From NCBI GenBank assembly GCA_030248225.1, contig JASANE010012140.1:1-64000 (forward strand): a stretch of DNA of 64,000 nt, written 5' to 3'. The notes below the pieces were generated by a model. That model saw only the letters and a list, made by a program, of their open reading frames with translations, was not told the DNA's origin and did no database searches. The translations under genes and the position numbers were made by a program. Shown here piece by piece: positions 11,522 to 22,700 of this stretch. Every line of letters begins with the position of its first letter. Position 1 is the stretch's first letter. This DNA comes from Trileptium ribeirensis. Its lineage: Eukaryota; Nematoda; Enoplea; Enoplida; Thoracostomopsidae.

Positions 11522-12357
11522 GATACTTTTATGTAGTTGTAGAAACAAAACTTGGCATCCGACAAATCTTAATACTTCCAAAGTCATTACAAAAATGCTA
11601 TGTAACCTTCCGTCACGAAAAGGATCAAATAAATTTGTGTTTCAATTTCCAAAGATAAAACAAAAGCATGCGCCTAACCACTACGTTTATAACTGAAATT
11701 GATTGCAAAATATATGCATATCTCTTCTTTAGCGAAATGAACCGTTCGAAGATCCAAAGATATCTATCTATTAGCGCAATATCACACGAACTTAATTTGC
11801 ATATACAAAATCCATAATTTTGCAATAAAAGATGATAAGAAGACATGTCTTGAGTTAAATGACATAAGTATCTCGGCTAATACTTAAAATACCAGCAACG
11901 ACTAGTAACTCGATCGGTGGATAGAAACGGAGAAACCAGGAGAAAGCGCCAGTTTGGTAGTACTCAGGAACTAAAATGACCGGCTCCAACAGCTAAATAA
12001 GACAAACAGACAAAATTGACAGCTATTTGACATAATTTCGCTCGCTTCATTGCAATCAGAATGTTATGCTAAATTGAACAGAATAATCAGACGCGCTTGA
12101 ATGATCAGCAATGGTTTAACCTTTAGGATCCTTAGGATGCCTTTCCTAATAGGAAATAGTATGTATGTCAGGTCTTCTGACTTAGACGATTAATGTAAAT
12201 TTAAACAAAAAACATTTCCAAGAAAATCAAATTAGCTTCAAATCACAATCAAACTGTCTCGATAGAGCTTTACGCGATTTTCTCGTTTCTTGTTAAACAT
12301 GTTCGAAAAATGAGACGGCTGAGCAGAGCTCATACGAGTCAGAATAAATGATATAAT

Positions 12358-12497
12358 CAAGATCTACAGCGGATAGGTTAACGTCTCATAAAAACCCTGA
12401 ACGAAAACCTTGTGTCACGTTTACTTCAAGATCTACAGCGGATAGGTTAACGTCTCATAAAAAACCTGAATGAAAACATTGCGTCATGTTTACTTCA
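12358..12497. repeat. 69-bp tandem duplication
   Basis: Two copies beginning CAAGATCTACAGCGGATAGG, at 12358 and 12427, differing at a handful of bases. Confidence 0.9.
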
Positions 12498-13146
12498 ATC
12501 GTGTCCTTTGACAAAAAGGTAACATGTACGGCTACCAAATTCTGACCGATTCAGTTAATTTTCACAAATTGTCGCGTAAACTAAGTACTTAACCATCAGA
12601 ACAGCTATATATGTAAAATTTTCATTAATTGTTTGCAAAATTGTTTGCACCAAATTTAGTTTTAATAACAGACCTTAGTAATTTACACATTTGGCTGATT
12701 AGCTATGTAGTTGCATAACCTTGAGAACTAGACATACCTATTTTTCATGCACCATCAGATTTCATAAAGTTTGGTTTTGCGAGGACATTTTAGGCCGTTA
12801 GCCGGTTATGATCGAGAATGACTGTTTTCCCTACTTTATTATATATATTACTCTTATTTTATTGTTTTTTTAATCTTCAGAACATGCAAAACTGAGAATA
12901 TAAAAAATCTCCATGTACAGAAATGAATAGGATTTCATTTACAACACATCCCGACAAACCCATCCAGTAAAGTTGGTTACGCGCACGTAACCGGAGCAAT
13001 AGAAGGACTGCCAGAAATATCACAATTTCAACATTTTACTTCGACAATATCGTATCGCTCGCCAGCTCGCTCAAAATCTATTTTTTTCTTTTAGTTTTTA
13101 TATATAGTTTCCCAGTCACTGAGCCTCAAATTTTACTATAATTTGG

Positions 13147-13947
13147 ATTCCTTCCGCCGAGTGTGCCTCAGTATACGCTATGATGGCAATCATATATTTA
13201 CTTTCATATCATGGCCTACAGTGACAGTAATCACATAGGGTAAAAATGACCAGGTAAAATGTTCATGGTGTGGATAAGAAAATCGGTGGGCCAAATGAAC
13301 GCTTATATTCCTTCCGCCGAGGTGCCTCAGTATACGCTATGATGGCAATCATATATTTACTTTCATATCATGGCCTACAGTGACAGTAATCACATAGGGT
13401 AAAAATGACCAGGTAAAATGTTCATGGTGTGGATAAGAAAATCGGTGGGCCAAATGAACGCTTATATTCCTTCCGCCGAGGTGCCTCAGTATACGCTATG
13501 ATGGCAATCATATATTTACTTTCATATCATGGCCTACAGTGACAGTAATCACATAGGGTAAAAATGACCAGGTAAAATGTTCATGGTGTGGATAAGAAAA
13601 TCGGTGGGCCAAATGAACGCTTATATTCCTTCCGCCGAGGTGCCTCAGTATACGCTATGATGGCAATCATATATTTACTTTCATATCATGGCCTACAGTG
13701 ACAGTAATCACATAGGGTAAAAATGACCAGGTAAAAAAATGTTCATGGTGTGGATAAGAAAATCGGTGGGCCAAATGAACGCTTATATTCCTTCCGCCGA
13801 GGTGCCTCAGTATACGCTATGATGGCAATCATATATTTACTTTCATACCATGGCCTACAGTGACAGTAATCACATAGGGTAAAAATGACCAGGTAAAATG
13901 TTCATGGTGTGGATAAGAAAATCGGTGGGCCAAATGAACGCTTATGT
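13147..13947. repeat. Satellite array, five near-identical 159-bp units
   Basis: Units start with ATTCCTTCCGCCGAG at 13147, 13307, 13466, 13625 and 13787. They differ by only a few bases: GTGTGCC instead of GGTGCC in unit 1, three extra A in unit 4, one T-to-C in unit 5. Such low divergence indicates recent amplification or gene conversion. No long ORF crosses the units. Confidence 0.95.
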
Positions 13948-14667
13948 AAACTTGTAAACATTCTAAACTCATGACGTGAGTATTAACTATATGACTTTCG
14001 TGAGCTAATCTAAGCCTCTGTTAATGAATCGCTCACCAATGCATTGCTCACGAATGACTGCGTTCATTACCAATACATGTATAAATATGGTCACTTCTAA
14101 TGCACGCTATTTATTTAAACTATAATGTTACAACAACCATTGCAGTGTGTGACTGACTTATAACGTAACGAATTTTTGGATTCAAGTTGCCTTATCGGTC
14201 TTAACTTTCAAGATTCAACAAAGCGGCTGCGTCCATAAATAAGCAGCCCAATATCACATTGTATCCTATATTTGTTGTCTGGAAAGCGATGAACTAACAA
14301 TTGTTCATATTAAACTGCTCCACAGGTTCATCACTGTGAAATATTTTGTGCACCGCAATTATAAATATATAAACTACGATCAAATTTTGGATTTTCAAAC
14401 GTTCTTGTACAACCATCATAACGAGGACAGACCTACTACAGTGTGGAGGAAATTAAAGGCACGCAACACATATATACCGCCTACAAAAGGTTCTAAAAAT
14501 TATTTGCAACTGAAGGCAATATAGAATTGAGAATCACAAATTATAATACATGTTCGGAGAAAAGCAGGTATATATATATATAAAGCAACGCGAGATTATG
14601 TATGTTAAGCATGAAATACAGTGTTCATTTCATGTGGGCATGACACTGCGATCTTAAATAAACTTAA

Positions 14668-15150
14668 GTATTCTTTGATTTTTGCACCACCAGATGTTCC
14701 TTTAAAATTCAAAGAATCTTCCTTGAATTAATTCTTAATAAGATAATGCTTAAAAAGATATTTTTTTGAAATTTCAAAATAATAGGTTATTTCAAAATAT
14801 ATTACACCACTATAAATATTTTCCATGAAATTTAAGAGAAGTATTCTTTGATTTTTGCACCACTACATATTTTTTAAAATTAAAAGAATGTTCCTTGAAA
14901 TTTGAAGAATAATTCTTAATAAGATAATCCTGTAAAAGATAAATTTTCTGACATTTCAAAGGAATAGGTTATTTGAAAATATATTAGCCCACTGTAAATA
15001 CTTTCCATGAAATTTAGGAAAAATATTCTTTGATTTTTGCACCACCAGATATTCTTTTACAATTTAAAGTAATACCTGGTGGTCCAAACATCATAGAATA
15101 TATACTTGTCTTAAATTTCATGGAAAGTATTTTGAATGTATATACCCGAC
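14668..15150. repeat. Diverged 173-182-bp repeat with inverted terminal copy
   Basis: Three direct copies of ATTCTTTGATTTTTGCACCA followed by AAAGAATNTTCCTTGAA and TTTCCATGAAATTTA start near 14668, 14841 and 15023. The right end (about 15070-15135) carries the inverse of the same blocks (ACCTGGTGGTCCAAA, AAATTTCATGGAAAGTA). The whole therefore looks like a foldback element with an expanded interior. Confidence 0.65.
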
Positions 15151-15841
15151 AGTAAAATACTAAAACTTACACCTACGTTTTTAAAATCAGCAGATGATTT
15201 AACTTCGTGTGAGCTGCATTTTCGGCTTCGAAATTCCCGTAAGCGCTCTTCTATAGACTGCATATTACTCTGTACATTTTAATAATGTATACTGCTTAAC
15301 AACAATTGTGGACCAACACCTAAATAGAAAACGATAGGAAAAAAATGTTACAATATATAATGTACAAAAGATGCAAATCTGGCTATTAGATTTTGGATCA
15401 GAAACAGCGATCATTATTACATTTAATGATGGTACATTATAAGCTACAAAAAGAAAGAGATTACTGCGGCTGTACAGGGTAGGTAGCAGCCCAACCCAAA
15501 CCCAAGGGTTAGTTCTAAGACATATATACATAATGAGCAGAATTCAGACACATGTGGTATATCGATACCGACATAGCCTGCGCACGATTTACAGCCTCAA
15601 AGAGGTTACGTTGACCAATATTTATCAGAACTATAACTCCTAAACGAAACGCATTAGGCGCTATCTGTCTCATAGTGTATCGCGGCCCAAAGAGTGAGCG
15701 TGCAAAATTTTTTGAATCCGCCCGCGGAAACCCGCGAATATTAGTCTTATCTACCGCAGCCAGCTCCACACCCGAGAGATCACAGAATTTTTAGGCCAGC
15801 TAATTCCGTAAATTGCAAGTTTGAATCGCTGGCTTTAGATA

Positions 15842-16107
15842 TTAATCCTCTCATGCCCACTAGGAATAAATGGACCCAACGCACATTGCGACTTGTTGTG
15901 TTTATTGAATTTGTCGTATATCGTACTTTTGAACGTACGTTGTTATTCGTTCACGTTGTGAGGTTCCTTAAGGAAACGAGCAGCAGCTCCCAGATAGCTC
16001 AGTGGTTTGCATACACAAGTTTCACCTGTAGGTCCCGGGTTCGATCCCGAACTGAGTTTGTCAAACATTGCACGATACACAAATTAATTCGGGTATGAAA
16101 GGGTTAA
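15842..16107. mobile_element. piggyBac-like MITE carrying a tRNA-like segment, copy 1
   Basis: TTAA flanks both ends (15842-15845 and 16104-16107). The inverted ends read TTAATCCTCTCATGCCC and ATTAACCCTTTCATACCC, fitting piggyBac-type ends (CCY next to TTAA). Inside is a tRNA-like stretch with an A box TAGCTCAGTGGTTTG (15995-16009) and a B box GGTTCGATCCC (16038-16048). The T arm is one base short, so it is not a functional tRNA. A related copy at 19935-20212 shares the ends and the interior. Confidence 0.75.
15985..16057 (+). pseudogene. tRNA-like sequence (degenerate) with pol III A and B boxes
   Basis: The A box is close to consensus and the B box GGTTCGATCCC is nearly perfect, with about 28 bases between them. 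The D-loop to anticodon region folds poorly and the T stem lacks one base, so I call it a SINE-type tRNA relic, not a tRNA gene. Confidence 0.6.
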
Positions 16108-18012
16108 TTATAACAGCTTTAAAAACTACTCCACTGTAATAAGTTTCATAATAATGAATTCTTTGCCAGCCACTTTCAGTGTCCGAACTACACCACAGAA
16201 AACGTTAGTCGCCAGCCTCCTGCCGCCGCAGAAACCAGCATCCTAAAACAGAAGCTTAAAAACCCTAATCTAATAATTTCCGGGACAGGTATAATAAAGA
16301 ATCAACTTTGTTTTTCGTAACTCGTTCACAAGAGGGGACCTGTACATCTTTTGTACCGCCCTCGCTAATTAGGACCGCATAATTTCTCCAATAATACGCT
16401 TACTGCTAAACATCCACGTTTGTGAACATTGCGGGTGTCCACTAACCTCGAGACGACATACGATTTTAAATTCGAAATAAATATTTAACCATATTTACGC
16501 GCGGTACGTTATACAGGGGTGCCACAAACTTTGGTTGCCAATTTACCGCTCAAGTCTCTACCTGTGCCCGTTAGTTAAGGCCGAAATCGGATTCTAGTCG
16601 GTTCGGCCTTAAACTTGGGCCAAATGGGATCGGATTGGGTCAAAATTTGGTCCAGCCAAATTTTGTGGAGCAATTAAGGTTCTATACATGACTTAATATA
16701 AAAACCTTTTCTACATAGGTATCTCTGGTGTCAAAAACTAATTTTTAAAATTTTAGATTCTACAATGGGCCCATGAGACCGAAAACGGTCAACCCTCATA
16801 GCCGATGGAGATGTGCAGTGATGTTGAGCTACAATTATTTCTCCGCATGACCCTTTCCGTCCTGAATTTCAGTGGGATAGTGGAACTATTAAGGAGCCTT
16901 TATTGGTAACCCCTAAAAATCCAACCCCGAACGCTTCGGTGAATGGCACGTTTGGTCTAAGGCTATATACATCACTAGCCCGAAAATGGCCAATTTTCGA
17001 GATACATCGATAATTTTCGTACCATTCGACTCGAGTCGCGGAGTCAATTCAGAAAATATGCGTGTCAACTGGATTTATAACGTTTTTCGATTTTATGGAA
17101 TCCCATTCGTCCCTAAAGATATTAAAAATCAATGGGAAGGTGTAACCAGAAAGACTGGTCGCTTTAACTGGCCAGGTAGCTATTTCGAAGCTATTGCTCG
17201 AATTTTTTGCCCTCTTCGCAAAGCGAATAATCTACAACACACAATGTTCCAGTATTCACCGAATTCAGTTTCCACAACGTCAAAACGATGCCGAACAGCA
17301 GCAAGAAAGGCTTACACTTTCGTTTCCTAAATTTTTATCATAACCTCACCAAATACATTTCAGAAACGAAAAGAAATTAGTTTCATTGAACGGCGGCACA
17401 CCTTACAGTTGCAGTAATGAATGCAGCAATACGTGCAAATTTTGATCACATTGTTTCCGGTCTGATAAGAACAAAGTATGGGTCAAACATGAACAAGAGT
17501 ATATTGTTTACCGTTCTCCACGTCGCAGCATCTGTATTATAAGACCTTATTTACGTTTAAACTCTAATTACATCCTGCTCAGCTCACTCGATATATACAC
17601 TCAACAAAAGAGAAAACAATAAAATTTACTACGCTATTTTATTATTGTAAGGCGATTATCGACTAGATAATAGAACAACGGCCGAAATCAAGCCAGGTGC
17701 GTTAACTGGAATAGTTCAACCGATTCGGTGTGCGCTAGACACCGAGTCCATCTTTTAGAGGCTGACTAAACGCTAGTCAGGCCCTAGACTTCATCAATAC
17801 AATACAAAATGCTCGACTGTCATACTTCTCTAGCTGACCTAAGCTTGACTCCGAGTGATGACATATTGCAGTAATAATAAAACACGACCGTCAAAGCAAA
17901 CATCAGTCGCAGCTCGCCTCATTTCTGAGTTTATGAGCTGCGACGTCATATGTCCGTCAGTCATAACGTGTAAATAAAAAAATATTTATCTATACTTTTC
18001 ATGCGCAGGGTC

Positions 18013-18228
18013 TGACTTGGGTTCGACTGACCTGAGGGGCGGAAATAAAATGCAGGTCCTGTCCTCGATAAACTAGGCGTAAGCCTTAGTCGTAGCATAC
18101 GTTAAGGTCTTTTATATGAGACATAAACTAAGCCTATGCCTAGGTGGGGGCTATGCCTCCCGGAGCCCCCAGCTCTTAGCTGTTCTTCGTTCTAACATTA
18201 TAACGTACAGCCCCTCAAGGTTACTTGG
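18013..18228. mobile_element. Short relative of the 29.9-kb foldback element
   Basis: Shares in the same order CTGAGGGGCGGAAATRAAATG, CCTTAGTC, AGGTCTTTTATATGAGACAT, CTAAGCC, GCTGTTCTT, AACRTTATAACGTAC and ends at AAGGTTACTTGG. It lacks the long inverted interior of the 745-bp copy. Confidence 0.6.
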
Positions 18229-19567
18229 ACGCTGATTTGCATGCGACAAGCGGATTGCAACAATAGCTTTAAAACGACGTTCGCCTAATAGATTTCTTGT
18301 TTTTAATTTGGCTATAAGATATCTACGCCTGAATACTGCTGAGCACCGGCCAGGACTGGAATTTCGCCGAATGGCTGGTACACATCGCTTTAATATTCGT
18401 TTTGTTAAGGAAGGGGTTTTTAATATATCTGGTGTAAAAATTGTTCAAGAAGAACCTGCTGTATCATTGAAATCTGGACCATTTTATGTTTGAGCCTAAC
18501 ATGCAAGCGAAAAAATTAGGAAAAAATTCGATTATCGAAGAAATTCGATGGAAATTACCATTTTTTTTGAAAATGAGAATTTGGCGAATATCAGTTAAGA
18601 TTGCTTAAAGCGCGAAGTCTGAGAGGTAACGTATAGAACCGAATAATTGAAGTATCTATTACAATTATGTATATGTATCTTATTACAATTATTATGTTAT
18701 TACAATTACAATTGAATTATGTCACTATTACATAAAATTTGTTCTCGCTAACAGAGGTAAATGCAAAATTCAACATCAATTATAGGTATCGGAGGGCCCG
18801 TTTTGTGAAAATAAAAAAATTTCCAAAATTTTGCTCGAACACAGGTACATTTTGGTCCTTGTTCTACATTTTGCCAATATGCTCGGCTAGAGAAATGTCG
18901 AACACAATAATTCAGCTTTTTCCCCAAATAACATTTTCGATTTGATACCGGTTTATAGCATATTTCAATAGTTACATTGTATTTATTGTTAATAATTACT
19001 AGATAGCTATAATATAAAAATATAACGCTACTAAGATAACGCTTACTACAAATGTAATTCAAGAAAGGCAACGTAAAAAACTACACAATAAAAAAGCATT
19101 CCAAGAACTCTTTCAGCAGCAAATATTAGAATAATACAAAAACATTTTAGGTAATGAATTAATATAAAAATCTTACAACTGCTGCACTGTTTGATTCCTA
19201 TTCCGCTTTGAGCAATAATTTATAGGCCTGTATAGGAATTTCAGCTAATTGAAGGGAAAAACCACTTACGTAAATCAAAATTTGACCATGCCATGGCAAT
19301 TTTTCTCATGAACTTATATACAAACGTGAATTTAAAAAAAACAGAGGGACTAACACAATGTGCCCTTTATACGGTTAAACTACTATATTTTAGTCAATAT
19401 ATTGCTAACAAAATTCCAGCTACTTAGAAAACAGAATGTAGAACTTTACACAGGGCTTATAGTGAATTAAGATCACATAATATTATTAAGGTTATCACAT
19501 GAGAAACAAACCACGCAGATAATTTATATACATTATTTTTAGCTCAACTTTTGAGTTATTGGCACTG

Positions 19568-19637
19568 TTATGGCACAGGAATCAATCAGCCAAGCACTAC
19601 AAACAATAATTCACCGCCACACTCACCACGACCATAA
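19568..19637 (-). other. Weak SECIS candidate in the GPX 3' region
   Basis: A selenoprotein mRNA needs a SECIS stem-loop downstream of the stop at 19658. The only local stem I see is TTATGG paired with CCATAA across about 58 bases. It encloses GGTGA on the 5' side and CTGAT on the 3' side, but helix II pairs badly and no apical AA bulge is clear. The true element may lie further downstream. Confidence 0.15.
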
Positions 19638-19657
19638 TATTTAATATGGAAGGCAAT

Positions 19658-19705
19658 CTATTTCTTTTGAATTCCCAGTGCCTTTACAATGTCGCTCTCG
19701 GCATC
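19658..19705 (-). CDS. GPX4-like: GPX4-like coding exon 5 with stop
   Basis: Acceptor TTTTTACAG. Encodes [15 protein letters not shown] and a TAG stop. It matches the short C-terminal helix of GPX proteins and is in phase with exon 4. Confidence 0.9.
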   Translation of the reverse strand, partial: DAESDIVKALGIQKK

Positions 19706-22700
19706 CTGTAAAAAGGGTCAAAACTGCATTTTGCATATATATCAATTTATATGTCAAGTTATGTATATGTATTTTATGTATATGTCAATGAATATGATGG
19801 AAAACCTAACGAGTGTCAAAACGGACATGTAGAATATTTTTAGGATTGTATGAAACCATCATTTATATAAAGTACTATTAATGTGCCAAAAAATGATAAT
19901 AACAAAACGCTCACCAAAAATGCTTTGTACATTATTAACGTTTCATACTCTTAACGATGAAGTAATTGCACAGGGAATATTGCAACGCACTGCGTCTACT
20001 GAGTTACTATGCCACGTGGGATTCTTGAATGCGTGATGTTATTCAATCCCTTCGTGAGGTCCATTAAGAAATCGATCAACAGCTTTCAAATGGGTCAATG
20101 GTCTGTGTACGACGCTTGTACTCAATAAAACAACTCGGAATCGATTCGGGACGACGGCTTGAATTTGTCATGCACGATACACAACACATAAGTCAAGAGT
20201 AAAGGGGTTTAATCAAAATTTAGCCAATCGTTCGACTGGTTTCATCGTAAAAAACCCCCGATTTAAATAATTTTTATTTAATCGCAACATTCAAAAACCA
20301 TTACTCGCATAGACAGATCGCTCCAATAATCCATGGCGACTTAACTTCTGAAATGATAAATTTTCTTTTATAGTTTTTGCCGATTAGCAAAATGAAGTTT
20401 TGAAGAATAATTCTTTATAAAATATAAAATCTGTCTAATCATAAAAAGCAGTGGCTGAGTAGTTTAATAAATATGTTGGTTTGCTCGTTTAAGGCGGAAA
20501 TTTTGTTTAAAATCTATGAAACTTTAATATTATTATATTATAATTTTCAAACATTACCTTACAATATTGAGACTTCTGACTGAGCCTAAATGTGTTGGTA
20601 CTTAATATTTATCGAAGGGAATTACTTTCCGTTTCAAGTATCACCATCTTACTTTTCATTTTTAGGCCAAACTATGTTAATCCTCTTGGTGACGCCATCA
20701 ATGGTGAATATTGTTCGCTAAAGCCGGTATTCAGGAAAGTTATCTAAATGCTTAATTAAGTCCAAAATTTTTAATTTTTCACGTTAAAAATATTTTGTAT
20801 CGCCAGCTTGATTAGAACGCGTGCACCTGCTAAATCTGTTGTAACGTGTAAAATAAAAAATAATTTCAAATATCGAAAAACTGTTACTGCGCGAGTAAAC
20901 CCTTAGTGGCACAATCAACCAGCTTACTTTGTAATTTAACATAAAACTGTTACCTAACGCTTTTTGAGTTGAAATTCGGCGCAAAACTGTTCGCGAATAC
21001 ACTGCTCGCGATTGAAATCTAGGCATTTTGTGTTCGCGAAAATTCAAGTAAAATTACCCAAGTTTTTGAGAGCAAAAACATGCAGAATTTGAATATTGTT
21101 CGCGAACACCAATGATAAACATTTGTTGTTAACTGTAGGATCAACTTACTTGTGACGTCACTTTTACATTAAATTTGTTCGCGAACACTGAATAATCCAA
21201 ATCTAAATGATTAGCTTTAGATAACCAAATTTCTATGAATTGAAAACGTCTAAACTCTGTTCGAACACAAGGTATAATTTCTGAACCTTAGCAATTTTTG
21301 GCAATTTTCGGTTAGCGAAAAACCGAACCAAATTCACCTTTATCGTAAAAAAAGTTTGCGATTCCATGTCGATTATTAGAAAATAGGATGGTTCGTGGGG
21401 TCACCTTAAGTTTACTCAATCATTGTATACAAAAATTATTGTTAACATTCGAAAAGTGTTCGAGAAGCGCCCGAAAACTTGTTTTTGCTAGAGCATCTCC
21501 CGAGTATTCGAAGTACGCGCGAAGTCTGTTTGTTCGAAACACGGCAGTCATTTCGGGCTCTGAGATTCTGAGTTATTTACAAATCAGAAATAACACAGTT
21601 GCAGCGAAAGAACCGACGGCTGGAGAGAACCACTTGAAAAGTTTCCGAAATTACCTCATGTATACAAAAACGCTTACATTTGGCGCATCCTTAGGTCCAT
21701 ATCGTTTAATAGGCTGACCGCTCTTATCAACCAGGAACTTTGTGAAATTCCACTTGATAAAACTGAAATAGCATGCATGCAAATAACAATAATAATTTCA
21801 ATAAAGTAAACTTCTTTAATTATTTATACACATTAAATTCGGATTCTAATATAATAATAACAACATAATACTAACAATCGATCTGTTGAAAAAAGCACAT
21901 ATTAGCTTCTCCGAGCGGGAGAACGGTGCCCCAGGTATTTCAACTCCTCCTCAAGTTGCCCATTTCATGCCTTCAGGTAATTACCTGCGCCAGTAAAAAT
22001 TACCAAATTTTTGTCTTATGGGCTAAAAATACGCAAAATTACCCCTATTTTGGCTAAAAATACGCGAAATTACCCCTATTTTGGCTAAAAATCCCAAATT
22101 TTCATCTGCAGGGCTAGAAACCACTAAACCTTTACCTTTTTAATTAGGCACAATAAAACGAGTTGCCAAATTAGACATTTTGACGTTATCTGACAGTTAT
22201 AGTACTTTGTGGTCCCCAAGTTCAAGTAGAGATCCCAGATGAACTGGGGTAATTACCCACCATGTATTTTCGGTTCCCCCAGTTGTGAGCTGGGGGACCC
22301 CACAGGTTATACCCCAGGTATAATATCATTCGCTTGGAGACGCCAGCACGCACTGGTGGAACCAAAATTACATGGTGGGTGATTACCCGAGTTCAAGTGA
22401 AGACCCCAGATGAACTAGGATAATCACCCACCATGTATTTTCAATTCAACCAGTTGCGAGTGGGGAGCTCACAGATCATGCCCAAGGTATAATTTCATTT
22501 GCTAGAAAACGCCAGCGCGCACACTTAGGCGTAGTAAAAGCTAATTTCAAATGCAATTATTCTAGAAATACGAAACACTGGAAAGTTCGCTGGACCCGTA
22601 GGCTTTCCATCCTTGCTGTGTGAACCCTTGGAAAAGGAAACAGAGACAAATACTACCGCAGGTGTTTGTATTTGAAGACATATATTGTGAAAATTTTATC

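Larger units (their letters stand above)
16108..19657. other. Gene-free region with dispersed repeat fragments
   Basis: No exon found. 16986-17330 contains a 114-codon ORF, but its DNA matches the repeat family at 27.8-28.4 kb (core TACCATTCGACTCGAGTC), so it is not a gene. 17905-17945 has an inverted pair GTCGCAGCTC and GAGCTGCGAC. 18013-18228 is a fragment related to the 29.9-kb foldback element. Confidence 0.45.

Noticed and set aside
15985..16057. Functional tRNA gene
   Set aside because: A and B boxes are good but the T arm lacks a base and the anticodon arm does not fold; it is inside a MITE with a second diverged copy.
16986..17330. 114-codon plus-strand ORF
   Set aside because: DNA belongs to the repeat family at 27.8-28.4 kb; codons are not conserved between copies.
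19280..19325. Second SECIS-like hairpin (CATGAGAAAAATTGCC to CAAATTTTGAT on the minus strand)
   Set aside because: Contains ATGA and TGAT in plausible positions but lacks an apical AA and a basal helix.
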